NCBI RefSeq assembly: GCF_007954405.1
Contig: NZ_CP042344.1
Location: 1,984,001-2,048,000, forward strand
DNA: 64,000 nt
Source: Comamonas flocculans
Lineage (GTDB): Bacteria; Pseudomonadota; Gammaproteobacteria; Burkholderiales; Burkholderiaceae_C
Direction of reading: 5' to 3'
The position numbers and the translations under genes were made by a program. The notes below the pieces were generated by a model. The model was given only the letters and a program-made list of their open reading frames with translations. It was not told where the DNA came from and did no database searches. Numbering within the stretch: position 1 is the first letter of the stretch; every line of letters starts with the position of its first letter. Below, piece after piece: positions 51,143-59,948 of the stretch.

Positions 51143-51549
51143 TCGCGTTTCTGGATGCCAGCGCACTGATTTATCTGCTGGAAGGTGAGCCTGCATTGGC
51201 CCGCAGGGCACACGCCGAGCTGGCTGCGCTTGCGCAGACGCATGCGGGCCTGCGTGTGGCTGTCAGTCGCTTGTCCTGGCTGGCATGCCGGGTCGGCCCG
51301 ATGAAGGCAGACGACCTTGCAAGGCTCGCGCTGTTCGATGCCTTTTTTGCGCGCCCGGATGTGGTGTGGCTGGAGCTGAGCCGCGAAGTGGTGGAGCTGG
51401 CGGCCGCCATCCGGGGGCGCCATGGCTTGCGTACGCCCGATGCATTGCAGGCGGCCTGCTGCTTGCAACTCGGGCCCGGGCATGTGCTGCTCACGGGCGA
51501 TGTGGCGTTTGGGCGCGTGGCGGGGCTGAACGTGAGGGCGCTGGCGTAA
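51139..51549 (+). CDS. PIN-domain toxin (VapC-like ribonuclease)
   Basis: A 136-residue PIN-domain RNase. Acidic ligands: Asp in 'AFLDASALIYLLEGEP', Asp in 'LRTPDALQAACCLQLG' and Asp in 'LLTGDVAFGRVAGLNV'. The usual mid-domain Glu after the first helices is not clear: the segment reads 'AVSRLSWLACRVGPMK', where many VapCs have S-x-x-x-x-E. That substitution might weaken activity. It starts at GTG 51139, overlapping the antitoxin stop. The pair lies next to a DUF3883 gene on the opposite strand. Confidence 0.82.
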   Translation: MIAFLDASALIYLLEGEPALARRAHAELAALAQTHAGLRVAVSRLSWLACRVGPMKADDLARLALFDAFFARPDVVWLELSREVVELAAAIRGRHGLRTPDALQAACCLQLGPGHVLLTGDVAFGRVAGLNVRALA

Positions 51550-51563
51550 TTCGCGCCATAGCG

Positions 51564-52388
51564 CTAGCCGAAAGAAGCACGGTACGCCGTCGGACTCAGG
51601 ATCAGGCTGGATTCCAGCGGCGGCTTGATCAGGAAGGCACGCGGCTCGGTGCCCCAGCCGTACAACCTGAAGATGCGAAATCGATCCGGCGCTTCTCGCG
51701 CGAAGTTTCGCTCGTTGTTTGAAAGGTAGAAGGGTGTGCGTTGGTGGCCGACGGTGGTCTTCACTTCCAGGAAACGTTCTTCGCCAGTGGGCTCGAACGA
51801 CAGGATGTCGTACCCGGCGCCGTCGCCCTGTTCCTGCGCCACCCAGAGCACTTTTTTCGCGAGGTCCGCGCGTCCATGGGCGGCGAGGCGGGCGCGTTCC
51901 GATTCGAGGACGCATTGCTCTCCCGCGCGGCCCAGCGTGCGGTTGCGCTCGTCGCGCAGCGCCGGGTCGAAGCGCCGGGCGATGCGTTCGAGTTCCTGGT
52001 GAGTGGAAGTCAGCACCGTATTGAGGGGTGGCGGTGCTTCGATCGCCAGGGCAGGGGCGTCGGCCGCCCTCCAGTTTGCCTGCTCGGGGATGATGGGGCC
52101 ATCCCATTCTTGAGCGACCCGCGTCTCCACCGCCTTCAACAAGGCATGCTGAAAGTTGCGCAGGGGCGCATATCCGGTGACCCAGGGCAGGCTCAGGCGC
52201 TCCAGCGTCGCGCTGATGTTCATGTACTTGTGCTCGATCGACGCGACGGAGCGCCCGATGCGCTTCGCAGTCTCCTTGTAGTAGCGTGCCTTGACGAAAG
52301 GGCGGCCCTGCAGGAAGAGCGAGCGCATGGCGAAGTAGTCCTGGACGACCTGCTCGATCTCGGCCTCCGTCCAGGCTGCCTTGAGCAT
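51564..52388 (-). CDS. DUF3883 domain-containing protein
   Basis: A 274-residue protein. The C-terminal half has the DUF3883 pattern: 'LGRAGEQCVLESERARLAAH', 'DGAGYDILSFEPTGEERFLE' and 'VKTTVGHQRTPFYLSNNERN', resembling a nuclease-like fold (Glu, Asp and ExK of PD-(D/E)XK type). The N-terminal part ('MLKAAWTEAEIEQVVQDYFA', then 'ETAKRIGRSVASIEHKYMNI') looks like a small DNA-binding helical domain seen in HNH/restriction-associated proteins. Such proteins occur in restriction and defence settings, but no methylase is present here. The Met at 52388 has AGGAAG ~10 bases upstream; 52418 is the alternative. Confidence 0.8.
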   Translation of the reverse strand: MLKAAWTEAEIEQVVQDYFAMRSLFLQGRPFVKARYYKETAKRIGRSVASIEHKYMNISATLERLSLPWVTGYAPLRNFQHALLKAVETRVAQEWDGPIIPEQANWRAADAPALAIEAPPPLNTVLTSTHQELERIARRFDPALRDERNRTLGRAGEQCVLESERARLAAHGRADLAKKVLWVAQEQGDGAGYDILSFEPTGEERFLEVKTTVGHQRTPFYLSNNERNFAREAPDRFRIFRLYGWGTEPRAFLIKPPLESSLILSPTAYRASFG

Positions 52389-52588
52389 GGTTTGGTCTTC
52401 TTCCTGGGGGTTTGGCATCACCGAGAACGCGAAATGGCTGGCTGGATCGTGCCGCATTATGGTTCGCGACCTGGGCTTGCACCCGGCCTTGCGGCGTAGC
52501 TCGGAGATGCGTTGCGGCATCGACGGGGAAGCCGAGCGCGTCGTGGCCGACGCGGCGGGCCCGAAGCGCGCACAATCCCCGCTCCCCC

Positions 52589-53791
52589 ATGCCTGCCTCC
52601 CCCGAAGACTTCAGCCTGCGCCGCATGGCGCTGCCCGCGTTTGGCCCCTCGCTCATGTTCGGCCTGTGCGAGGGCACCATCCTGCCGGTGCTGGCGCTCA
52701 GCGCCCGCGCGCTGGGCGCGAGCCTGGCGGTAGCGGGACTGATCGTGGCCTTGGTCGGTCTGGGTTCGTTGCTGGCGAACATCCCCGCCGCATGGCTGGC
52801 CACGCGCTTTGGCGAGCGCCGGGCGATGGTGGGCGCGGCGGCTTTCTGCCTGGTGGCGCTGGTGCTGTGCCTGGTGGCGCCCCATGTCTGGCTGCTGGGG
52901 CTGGGCGTGTTCATGGTGGGGCTGGCGCGCGCAGTGTTCATGCTGGCGCGCCAGACCTTTCTGGTCGAGGCGGCGCCGCTGCATCTGCGCGCCCGGGCGA
53001 TGGCGATGCTCGGCGGCGTGCATCGCATCGGCATGTTCGCCGGGCCGTTTCTGGGTGCGGCCTTCATCGGCTGGCTGGGGATCGCCGGGGCGTATTGGGC
53101 GGCGCTCCTCGTGATGCTGGCCACGGGGGCGCTCTCGCTGCTGGTGCCCGACCTGCCGACGCGCGCGCGCCCGGGCGAGGACGCGGCCGATGTGCCCGCC
53201 GCCTGGCCCATGCTGCGCACGCATGGCCGGGTGCTGGTGACGCTGGGTGTGGCGACGTCCCTGGTGGCGGCGATTCGCGCCTGCCGCCAGGTGGTGATTC
53301 CGCTGTGGGCCAGCCACATCGGGCTGGATGCGGCCAGCACCTCGCTGATCTACGGGCTGATGGGCGCGGTGGACATGCTGCTGTTCTACCCCGCGGGCCG
53401 CGTCATGGACCGGCGCGGGCGCCGCGCGGTGGCGCTGCCCAGCATGCTGGTGATGGGCGCGAGCTTTTGCCTGATGCCGCTCACCGGCGGCTTTGCCAGC
53501 CTGCTGGCGGCGAGCCTGCTGATGGGCGTGGGCAATGGCATGGGCGCGGGTATCGTGCTCACCATAGGCGCGGACGCTTCACCGGCGGCCGGGCGCACGC
53601 AGTTCCTCGGTATCTGGCGCGTGATCACCGACGTTGGCGGGGGTGGCGGGCCGCTGCTGCTGTCCGCGCTCACCGCCGCGATCACCCTGGCCGGGGGCGT
53701 GCTGGTGACCGGTGGTCTCGGTTTTCTTGCTGCCTGGATGTTCTGGCGCTGGCTGCCGGCGGCTCCGGCAAGTTCGCCCGCAAACGCCTGA
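52589..53791 (+). CDS. MFS transporter (12-helix class)
   Basis: A 400-residue transporter with about twelve helices. Motif A-like 'AAWLATRFGERRAMVGAAA' lies after helix 2 and its counterpart 'AGRVMDRRGRRAVALPSM' after helix 8, showing the two-fold MFS repeat; 'GPFLGAAFIGWLGIAGAYW' is motif C-like. Substrate unknown. A 'CACAAT' -10-like element lies at 52571-52576. The 200 bp between it and the DUF3883 gene hold nothing else that I can support. Confidence 0.86.
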   Translation: MPASPEDFSLRRMALPAFGPSLMFGLCEGTILPVLALSARALGASLAVAGLIVALVGLGSLLANIPAAWLATRFGERRAMVGAAAFCLVALVLCLVAPHVWLLGLGVFMVGLARAVFMLARQTFLVEAAPLHLRARAMAMLGGVHRIGMFAGPFLGAAFIGWLGIAGAYWAALLVMLATGALSLLVPDLPTRARPGEDAADVPAAWPMLRTHGRVLVTLGVATSLVAAIRACRQVVIPLWASHIGLDAASTSLIYGLMGAVDMLLFYPAGRVMDRRGRRAVALPSMLVMGASFCLMPLTGGFASLLAASLLMGVGNGMGAGIVLTIGADASPAAGRTQFLGIWRVITDVGGGGGPLLLSALTAAITLAGGVLVTGGLGFLAAWMFWRWLPAAPASSPANA

Positions 53792-53859
53792 CCGCGCCGC
53801 TTTGCCTGCCGCCGTGCGGCGCCTGAGCGCGACGCTCCGCCCTCGAATGCAAAACCGCG

Positions 53860-54423
53860 TCAGGCGCGCGTGCGCAACCAGCCCAGTACCTCCTGAGCGT
53901 TGCCGTCGGGCGGAAACACCGGATAGAAGACCTTGACGATGCAGGCGTCTTCAAGCACCAGCGTCAGGCGCTTGTGCAGCGCCATGCCCCCCGCCACGAA
54001 GCCCGGCAGGCGCAGCGCGGTGCCGAACTGCAGCGCCTGGTCGCTCAGCAGCTCGAAGGGCAGATGCAGGCGCTCGCGTGCCTCGCGCTGGTAGGCGCTG
54101 TCCTGCGTGCTCAGGCCGAAGACGCGGGTGCCGTGCTGGCGCAGCGCGCCGTGGTGATCGCGGAAGGCGCAGGACTGCGGCGTGCAGCCGCGCGCGCCCG
54201 GTATCGCGTCCCAGCCTTCGGGCAGTGCCACGCCGGGGCGCCCGGTCATGGGGTAGATGTAGATCACGGTGCGCCCGGCCAGCAGGTTCAGCGCGACCTG
54301 GCTGCCGTCGGTGCAGGGCAGTTGCAGCTCGGGCAGGCGCATGCCCGTCAGATGGCGGGCCGCGCCGTCGTCCACGGGCTGGGGCAGGTCGGGTGGCAGG
54401 GGGAAGGTGACGGGGGTGTCCAT
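53860..54423 (-). CDS. Peroxiredoxin, BCP/PrxQ-like
   Basis: A 187-residue thiol peroxidase. The peroxidatic Cys80 and a second Cys85 occur in 'GARGCTPQSCAFRDHHGALR', the CTxxxC spacing of BCP/PrxQ enzymes, followed by 'VFGLSTQDSAYQREARERLH' and 'LPFELLSDQALQFGTALRL'. It reduces peroxides using thioredoxin-type donors. No signal peptide, so cytoplasmic. It is followed on the minus strand by nothing close (convergent with the MFS gene) and preceded by the DUF2939 gene 12 bp away, with which it may be co-transcribed. Confidence 0.87.
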   Translation of the reverse strand: MDTPVTFPLPPDLPQPVDDGAARHLTGMRLPELQLPCTDGSQVALNLLAGRTVIYIYPMTGRPGVALPEGWDAIPGARGCTPQSCAFRDHHGALRQHGTRVFGLSTQDSAYQREARERLHLPFELLSDQALQFGTALRLPGFVAGGMALHKRLTLVLEDACIVKVFYPVFPPDGNAQEVLGWLRTRA

Positions 54424-54435
54424 GGGGTGTGCTGA

Positions 54436-54987
54436 TCAGGTGATGGGCAGGATGATTTCGCTGAGTTGCCAGCCCAGGCCGCGGCGCGTGAGCACGAAGC
54501 GGGTGTCGCCGCTGCGCCCGTGGGCGGTGACGATGAAGCGGTGCATTCCGGCGTAGCCCATGTCCGCCCCCGCCAGGGGCCTGCGGGCGCTGGCGTCGCC
54601 GTCCCGCGGCGCGCGGGGTTCGTCCGGGGCCCCGGGCTCGCCTTTGCGCGGGCCGGTGCCGGCCATCAGACGCGCCAGGCCCGCCGGGGTGACGTAGGCG
54701 TCCACTGCCCCGTCCACGACGGCGCCCGCCAGCGGCGCAATCAGCGCGGCCAGCGGATTGAGCGTGCCGCCCGCCTCGCGCGCCATCTTGTCGAGCGCCG
54801 TGGCCTTGATCTGGTCCTTCAGGCTCTGGCGCACGCTGGCGAAGTCCACGTGTTCGGACAGTGCCTGGGCGTCGCGGCTCTGGACCGCGTTGCTGATCTG
54901 GTAGACCGTGAGCCAGGGCGCTGCGATGAACCACGCGGCCAGCAGCACGCCGGCGGCCAGTAGCAGGGCGAGGGTTTTCTTGTTCAC
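54436..54987 (-). CDS. DUF2939 membrane-anchored protein
   Basis: A 183-residue protein with one N-terminal membrane anchor or signal segment ('KTLALLLAAGVLLAAWFIA', residues ~4-22) and a soluble periplasmic part. The segment 'PWLTVYQISNAVQSRDAQAL' followed by 'LSEHVDFASVRQSLKDQIKA' is the DUF2939 signature, a family of unknown function. A low-complexity charged stretch ('GPRKGEPGAPDEPRAPRDGD') interrupts the middle. It lies upstream of and close to the peroxiredoxin gene on the same strand. Confidence 0.83.
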   Translation of the reverse strand: MNKKTLALLLAAGVLLAAWFIAAPWLTVYQISNAVQSRDAQALSEHVDFASVRQSLKDQIKATALDKMAREAGGTLNPLAALIAPLAGAVVDGAVDAYVTPAGLARLMAGTGPRKGEPGAPDEPRAPRDGDASARRPLAGADMGYAGMHRFIVTAHGRSGDTRFVLTRRGLGWQLSEIILPIT

Positions 54988-55074
54988 CGGGGCGGCTCGT
55001 TCGACGCGAAGGGCGCCAGCATAGCGCGCGAAGGCCGCGCCTGTCCTGGCGCCCCGGCGCGCGCCCCGAGCCGC

Positions 55075-57243
55075 TCAGTACCCGGGCTGGTAGCGGGCAA
55101 TCGCCTCGCGGGCACGCGCGTCCAGCGCAAAGCCGGCGCCGTGGCGCTGGGCGAGCTCGTCTGCGCGTTCGAGGAAGGTCGCGATGCCGGTGCCGTAGAT
55201 GAACTGCATCGCGCCGCCGGTCCAGGCCGGAAAGCCGATGCCGAAGATCGAGCCGATGTTGGCGTCGTGCACGCTGGTGAGCACGCCTTCGGCCAGGCAG
55301 CGGGCGGTCTCGATCGCCTGGCGGTACAGCAGGCGGTCCTGCAGCTCGGGCACGCTCCAGCGGGTATCGGGCTTCTCGAACAGGGGCTTGAGCTCGCTCC
55401 ACAGGTGCTTCTTCTCGCCCTTGGGGTAGTCGTAGAAGCCGCCGCCACCGGCACGGCCGGGGCGCTTGAATTCCTTGACCATGCGCTCGACCAGCAGCTC
55501 GCCGGGGGTGGCCTGCCAGGTTTTGCCCTCGGCGGCGAGGTCGGCGCGGGTCTGCTCCATCACGTGCACGCTCAAGGACAGCGCGGTCTCGTCGAGCACC
55601 GCCAGCGGTCCCACCGGCATGCCGGCCTGCATCGCGGCGTTCTCGATGACGGCGGCGGGGATGCCTTCGGCGAGCATGCTCGCGCCCTCCATCACGTAGG
55701 TGCCGAAGGTGCGGCTGGTGTAGAAGCCGCGCGCGTCGTTGACCACGATGGGCAGCTTGCCCAGCGCGAGCACGTAGTCGTAGGCGCGGGCCACGGCCCA
55801 GTCGCTGGTTTGCTGCCCGCGGATGATCTCCACCAGCCGCATCTTGTCCACCGGGCTGAAGAAGTGGATGCCGACGAATTTCTCCGGCGCGCGGCTGGCC
55901 TGGGCCAGCCCGGTGATGGGCAGGGTGGAGGTGTTGCTGGCGAAGAAGCCGCCCGGGGCCAGCTGCGGCTCGGCCTCGCGCGTGATTCTGGCCTTGAGCT
56001 CGCGGTTTTCGAACACGGCTTCGATGATCAGCTCGCAACCGGCCAGGTCCTGCGCCTCGGCGGTGGGCGCTATGCATGCCAGCAGCGCCTCGCGCGCCTG
56101 GGCGCTCATGCGGCCTTTTTCCACGCGCTTGTCGGCCAGGCGGGCGCTGTAGGCCTTGCCGTGCTCGGCCTTCTCGACGCTCACGTCCAGCAGCGGCGTG
56201 GCGATGCCGCGGCTGGCCTGCGCCCAGGCGATGCCCGCGCCCATCATGCCCGCGCCCAGTACGCCGACGCGGGTGGGCTTGAAGCGCTCGGCCACCTTGG
56301 GGCGCGATTGCCCGCTCTTGATGGCGTTGAGGTCGAAGAAGAAGGCGCTGACCATGTTGTGCGCCACCGGGCTGGTCATGAGGCCGGCCAGGTAGCGGCT
56401 TTCGATGCGCAGCGCGGTGTCGTAGTCGACGCTCGCGCCTTCCACCATCGCGGCGAGCGCCGCCTCGGGCGCGGGGTAGCGCCCGCGCGTGGTCTTGCGC
56501 AGCATGGCGGGCGCCACGGCCAGGCCGGCGGCGATCTTGGGGTTGGTCGGCGTGCCGCCGGGGATCTTGTAGCCCTTTTCGTCCCAGGGATGGTGCGACG
56601 CGGGGTGCGCGGCAATCCAGGCCAGGGCCGCGGGCAGCAGTTCCTCGCGCGTGGCCACCAGCGCGTGCACCAGGCCCAGCGCCTTGCCCTGCTGCGGGTT
56701 GAACAGCTTGCCTTCGAGCAGCCAGGGCTGCGCGCCCATGAGGCCGAGCAGGCGCACCATCTTGGTGATGCCGCTGGCGCCGGGCAGCAGACCCAGCGTC
56801 ACTTCGGGCAGGCCGAGCTGGATCTTGGCGTCATCGACCGCGATGCGGTGGTGGCCGGTCAAGGCCACCTCCCAGCCGCCGCCCAGCGCCGTGCCGTTGA
56901 TGCACGAGACCACCGGCAGGCCCAGGGTCTCAAGCACGCGCATCTGCTTCTTCATGCGCTCGATCTCGGCGAACACCTGTGGCGCGTCGCTGGGCTGCAG
57001 GCGCATCAGCGCCTTGAGGTCGGCGCCGGCGAAGAAGCTGCTCTTGGCCGATGCGAGCACGATGCCCTTGAGCGCACCGCCCAGGCGGTCGCGGTCCGCC
57101 AGCACCTGGGCGGCCAGCGCGACGAGGTCGTCCTGCCAGCGCGCGCACATGGTGTTGACGGGCGAGCCGGGTTCATCGAAGGTGACCAGGGCCACCTGGC
57201 CTTCGCCCTGCGCGGCGATGAGTTCGTAGCGGATGGTGTCCAT
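55075..57243 (-). CDS. fadB: Enoyl-CoA hydratase / 3-hydroxyacyl-CoA dehydrogenase fusion (FadB/FadJ-type)
   Basis: A 722-residue bifunctional beta-oxidation enzyme with the hydratase domain first, the order opposite to the FadN-type gene at 21321. Hydratase motifs: 'FFAGADLKALM', 'NGTALGGGWEVALTGHHRI', 'LGLPEVTLGLLPGASGITKM'. The dehydrogenase part starts about residue 320 with 'VGVLGAGMMGAGIAWAQASR' and has 'GIHFFSPVDKMRLVEIIRG'. The Met at 57243 begins the domain and has GGGAG upstream; it follows the thiolase gene by 13 bp, giving a fadA-fadB order in transcription. Confidence 0.92.
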   Translation of the reverse strand: MDTIRYELIAAQGEGQVALVTFDEPGSPVNTMCARWQDDLVALAAQVLADRDRLGGALKGIVLASAKSSFFAGADLKALMRLQPSDAPQVFAEIERMKKQMRVLETLGLPVVSCINGTALGGGWEVALTGHHRIAVDDAKIQLGLPEVTLGLLPGASGITKMVRLLGLMGAQPWLLEGKLFNPQQGKALGLVHALVATREELLPAALAWIAAHPASHHPWDEKGYKIPGGTPTNPKIAAGLAVAPAMLRKTTRGRYPAPEAALAAMVEGASVDYDTALRIESRYLAGLMTSPVAHNMVSAFFFDLNAIKSGQSRPKVAERFKPTRVGVLGAGMMGAGIAWAQASRGIATPLLDVSVEKAEHGKAYSARLADKRVEKGRMSAQAREALLACIAPTAEAQDLAGCELIIEAVFENRELKARITREAEPQLAPGGFFASNTSTLPITGLAQASRAPEKFVGIHFFSPVDKMRLVEIIRGQQTSDWAVARAYDYVLALGKLPIVVNDARGFYTSRTFGTYVMEGASMLAEGIPAAVIENAAMQAGMPVGPLAVLDETALSLSVHVMEQTRADLAAEGKTWQATPGELLVERMVKEFKRPGRAGGGGFYDYPKGEKKHLWSELKPLFEKPDTRWSVPELQDRLLYRQAIETARCLAEGVLTSVHDANIGSIFGIGFPAWTGGAMQFIYGTGIATFLERADELAQRHGAGFALDARAREAIARYQPGY

Positions 57244-57256
57244 GTGTCTGTCTCCC

Positions 57257-58462
57257 TCAAAGCCGCTCGACGATGGTGGCAATGCCCATGCCGCCGCCCA
57301 CGCACAGCGTCACCAGGCCGTAGCGCAGCTGGCGGCGCTCGAGCTCGTCGATCAGGGTGCCCAGCAGCATCGCGCCGGTGGCCCCCAGCGGGTGGCCCAT
57401 GGCGATCGCGCCGCCGTTGACGTTGACCTTCTCGTGCGGCACGCCCATCTCCTTCATGAAGCGCATGGGCACGGCGGCAAAGGCTTCGTTGACTTCGAAC
57501 AGGTCGATCTGGTCCACGGACATGCCGGCGCGCGCGAGCGCCTTGCGCGTGGCCGGCATGGGGCCGGTGAGCATGATGGTGGGGTCGTCGCCGCTCACGG
57601 CGGTGGCGACGATGCGTGCGCGAGGCGTGAGGCCGTGGGCCTTGGCGGCGGCCTCGTTGCCGATGAGCACCGCGGCGGCGCCATCGACGATGCCCGAGGA
57701 ATTGCCCGCGTGGTGCACGTGGTGGATGCGCTCGACCTGCGGATAGCGTTGAAGGGCGACCTGGTCGAAGCCCATGTCGCCCAGCTGCGCGAACGAGGTC
57801 TTGAGTGCGGCCAGGCCGTCCAGCGTGGTCTGGGGCTTGATGAATTCGTCCTCGGCAAGGACCACCTGGCCGAGCATGTCGCGCACCGGCACCACCGAGC
57901 GCTGGAACCACCCGGCGGCGCGCGCGGCCGCAGCGCGTCTTTGCGACTCGACCGCGAAGGCGTCGACGTCGGCGCGCGTGAAGCCGTCCAGCGTGGCGAT
58001 CAGGTCCGCGCCTATGCCCTGGGGCACGAACAGGGTCTGCAGATTGGTAGCCGGGTCCTGCGCCCAGGCGCCGCCGTCGCTGCCCAGCGGCACGCGGCTC
58101 ATGCTCTCCACGCCGCCGGCCACCACCAGGTCTTCCCAGCCGCTGGCCACTTTCTGCGCCGCCAGGTTCACCGCCTCCAGGCCGGATGCGCAGAAGCGGT
58201 TGATCTGCACGCCCGCGCAACTCCAGGCCCAGCCGGCCTTGAGCGCGGCGATCTTGGGCAGCACCGAGCCCTGCTCGCCCACGGGCGAGACGATGCCCAT
58301 GACCACGTCGTCCACCGCCGCGGTGTCGAACTCCTGGCGTGCCTGCAACTCGGCCAGCAGCCCGGCCGCGAGGTCGATGGGTTTGACTTCGTGCAGCGTG
58401 CCGTCCTTCTTGCCCTTGCCGCGCGGGGTGCGCAGGGCCTCGAACACATAGGCGGTGGTCAT
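57257..58462 (-). CDS. fadA: Acetyl-CoA C-acetyltransferase/acyltransferase (thiolase)
   Basis: A 401-residue thiolase. Nucleophile Cys in '[20 protein letters not shown]', '[18 protein letters not shown]', His in '[20 protein letters not shown]' and the second Cys in '[19 protein letters not shown]'. It would cleave 3-ketoacyl-CoA made by the FadB-type enzyme encoded next. A second thiolase, distinct in sequence, is at 24298, so the window holds two full beta-oxidation sets. The 254 bp upstream of the start contain a short repeat and copy I of the palindromic repeat. Confidence 0.93.
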   Translation of the reverse strand: MTTAYVFEALRTPRGKGKKDGTLHEVKPIDLAAGLLAELQARQEFDTAAVDDVVMGIVSPVGEQGSVLPKIAALKAGWAWSCAGVQINRFCASGLEAVNLAAQKVASGWEDLVVAGGVESMSRVPLGSDGGAWAQDPATNLQTLFVPQGIGADLIATLDGFTRADVDAFAVESQRRAAAARAAGWFQRSVVPVRDMLGQVVLAEDEFIKPQTTLDGLAALKTSFAQLGDMGFDQVALQRYPQVERIHHVHHAGNSSGIVDGAAAVLIGNEAAAKAHGLTPRARIVATAVSGDDPTIMLTGPMPATRKALARAGMSVDQIDLFEVNEAFAAVPMRFMKEMGVPHEKVNVNGGAIAMGHPLGATGAMLLGTLIDELERRQLRYGLVTLCVGGGMGIATIVERL

Positions 58463-58477
58463 GCAGATTCTCCAGAT

Positions 58478-58531
58478 GAAAAGTGACTCAAACGCTTGCT
58501 GGTCAAGCGCAAGCAGCTATGTTTTTTGCAT
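58478..58531 (+). repeat. Short 'cgcttgctggtcaagcg' repeat, intergenic copy
   Basis: 'caaacgcttgctggtcaagc' followed by gcaagcagctatgttttttg: the best-preserved copy in the window. CGCTTG/CAAGCG and GCTTGC/GCAAGC can form alternative stems. It lies in the 5' region of the minus-strand thiolase gene, next to copy I. Confidence 0.85.
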
Positions 58532-58533
58532 TC

Positions 58534-58714
58534 TCTCCTTCCCCCTCTGGGGGAAGGCAGGGATGGGGGCCGCTGGCGCTGGGGCGATGGCAAGCAGGCC
58601 CCCGCCCCCACCCCGGTGCTGGCAGCGAGACGCTGCCGCTCTTCAGGCTGTCCCATTGCGCACTGGCGCAATGGGAGCCGCAGTCTTCAGCCCCAGAGGG
58701 GGAGGGAGCAAGGG
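58534..58714 (+). repeat. Extended palindromic repeat, copy I, with two extra hairpins
   Basis: Arms 'ccttccccctctgggggaag' and 'gccccagagggggagggag' enclose stems GGCAGCG-AGA-CGCTGCC (58621-58637) and CCCATTGCGC-ACTG-GCGCAATGGG (58652-58675). It corresponds module by module to copy F at 33020-33212, with compensatory differences in both stems. It lies between the acyl-CoA dehydrogenase and thiolase genes of the minus-strand cluster. Confidence 0.87.
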
Positions 58715-58716
58715 GA

Positions 58717-59883
58717 TCAACGCCCCGGCAGCCCCATGTTGCGCGAGATCAGCTCCTTCATGATCTCGTTGGTGCCGCCGTAGATGCGCTGCACCCGCGC
58801 GTCGGCCCAGGCGCGGGCGATCGGGTATTCCCACATGTAGCCATAGCCGCCAAAGAGCTGTACGCATTCGTCCATGACCTTGAACTGCAGGTCGGTGGTC
58901 CAGTACTTGGCCATGCTGGCGGTCTGGGTGTCCAGCTGGTCCTGCACGATGAGCTCGCAGCATTTGTCGACGAAGACGCGCGCCACCTGCACTTCGGTCT
59001 GCAGCTCGGCCAGGGTGTAGCGGGTGTTCTGGAAGGCGGCCACGGCCTGGCCGAAGACCTTGCGCTGCCTGACGTAGTCCAGCGTCCAGTCGATCGCCGC
59101 CTGCGCCGCGGCCACCGCGGTGATCGCGATCTGCAGCCGCTCCCAGGGCAGTTGCTCCATCAGGCAGATGAAGCCCTTGTTCTGCATCGCGGGGCCGCCC
59201 AGCAGGTTCTCGGCGGGCACCTTGACGTCGTTGAAGAACAGTTCGGAGGTGTCCTGCGCCTTCATGCCGGCTTTCTTCAGGCGCTGACCCTTCTCGAAGC
59301 CGTCCATGCCGCGCTCGACCAGCAGCAGGCTGGTGCCCTTGGCACCGGCCGCCGGGTCGGTCTTGGCCACGACGATGACCAGGTCGGCGTGCCAGCCGTT
59401 GGTGATGAAGGTCTTGCTGCCGTTCAGGACGTAGTGGCTGGCGTCATCGGACAGCAGGGCGGTGGTCTTGACGCCCTGCAGGTCGCTGCCGGCGGCCGGC
59501 TCGGTCATGGCGATGGCGCCGACCATCTCGCCGCTGGCGAGCCGGGGCAGGTATTTGCGCTTTTGCTCCTCGGTGCCGTAGTGCAGGATGTAGGGCGCGA
59601 CGATCTCGCTGTGCAGGCCAAAGCCTATGCCGGTGCAACCGGCGCGCGCGATCTCTTCCATCTGCGCCACGCTGTAGAGCTTGTCCGCACCCGCGCCGCC
59701 GTATTCCTCGGGCATGCTCAGACACAGAAAGCCGTTGGCGCCCGCCTTGGTCCAGACCGCGCGGTCCACGTAGCCCTGTTCCTCCCAGGCGGCATGGTGG
59801 GGCATGACTTCCTTGTCCACGAAGCGGCGAAAGCTGTCGGCAAACGCCTGGTGGCCGGCATCGAAAAGAGTGCGTTCGATCAT
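58717..59883 (-). CDS. Acyl-CoA dehydrogenase
   Basis: A 388-residue FAD dehydrogenase. Motifs: 'VGAIAMTEPAAGSDLQGVKT', 'GSKTFITNGWHADLVIVVAK', 'RQRKVFGQAVAAFQNTRYTL' and 'QLFGGYGYMWEYPIARAWAD'. The C-terminus reads 'VQRIYGGTNEIMKELISRN', with Gly where medium-chain enzymes have catalytic Glu, so the base may be elsewhere. The Met at 59883 ('MIERTLFDAG') is chosen. It is first of the dehydrogenase-thiolase-FadB run after a terminator. Confidence 0.9.
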   Translation of the reverse strand: MIERTLFDAGHQAFADSFRRFVDKEVMPHHAAWEEQGYVDRAVWTKAGANGFLCLSMPEEYGGAGADKLYSVAQMEEIARAGCTGIGFGLHSEIVAPYILHYGTEEQKRKYLPRLASGEMVGAIAMTEPAAGSDLQGVKTTALLSDDASHYVLNGSKTFITNGWHADLVIVVAKTDPAAGAKGTSLLLVERGMDGFEKGQRLKKAGMKAQDTSELFFNDVKVPAENLLGGPAMQNKGFICLMEQLPWERLQIAITAVAAAQAAIDWTLDYVRQRKVFGQAVAAFQNTRYTLAELQTEVQVARVFVDKCCELIVQDQLDTQTASMAKYWTTDLQFKVMDECVQLFGGYGYMWEYPIARAWADARVQRIYGGTNEIMKELISRNMGLPGR

Positions 59884-59892
59884 GGTATTTAA

Positions 59893-59931
59893 TTGAAGCA
59901 GTTGCTTGGTTAAAGTCTGACAGCTTTTTCC
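59893..59931 (+). repeat. Possible degenerate copy of the short 'cgcttgctggtcaagcg' repeat
   Basis: 'gaagcagttgcttggttaaa' then gtctgacagctttttc aligns loosely, with one indel, to the repeat consensus including the final cagct and T-rich end. It lies just upstream of the acyl-CoA dehydrogenase start at 59883 (minus strand) and might instead be a promoter/operator: it contains the palindrome 'aagcagttgctt'. Confidence 0.35.
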
Positions 59932-59948
59932 CGGATGTCCAGTCGCAG

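Noticed and set aside
53795..53830. Bidirectional terminator between the MFS gene and the peroxiredoxin gene
   Set aside because: A GCGCCGC/GCGGCGC stem can be drawn, but the loop is long and no U-run follows, so it is not listed.
20635..58714. The dispersed repeats as a CRISPR array
   Set aside because: Copies are hundreds to thousands of bases apart, palindromic, lack regular spacers, and there are no cas genes.
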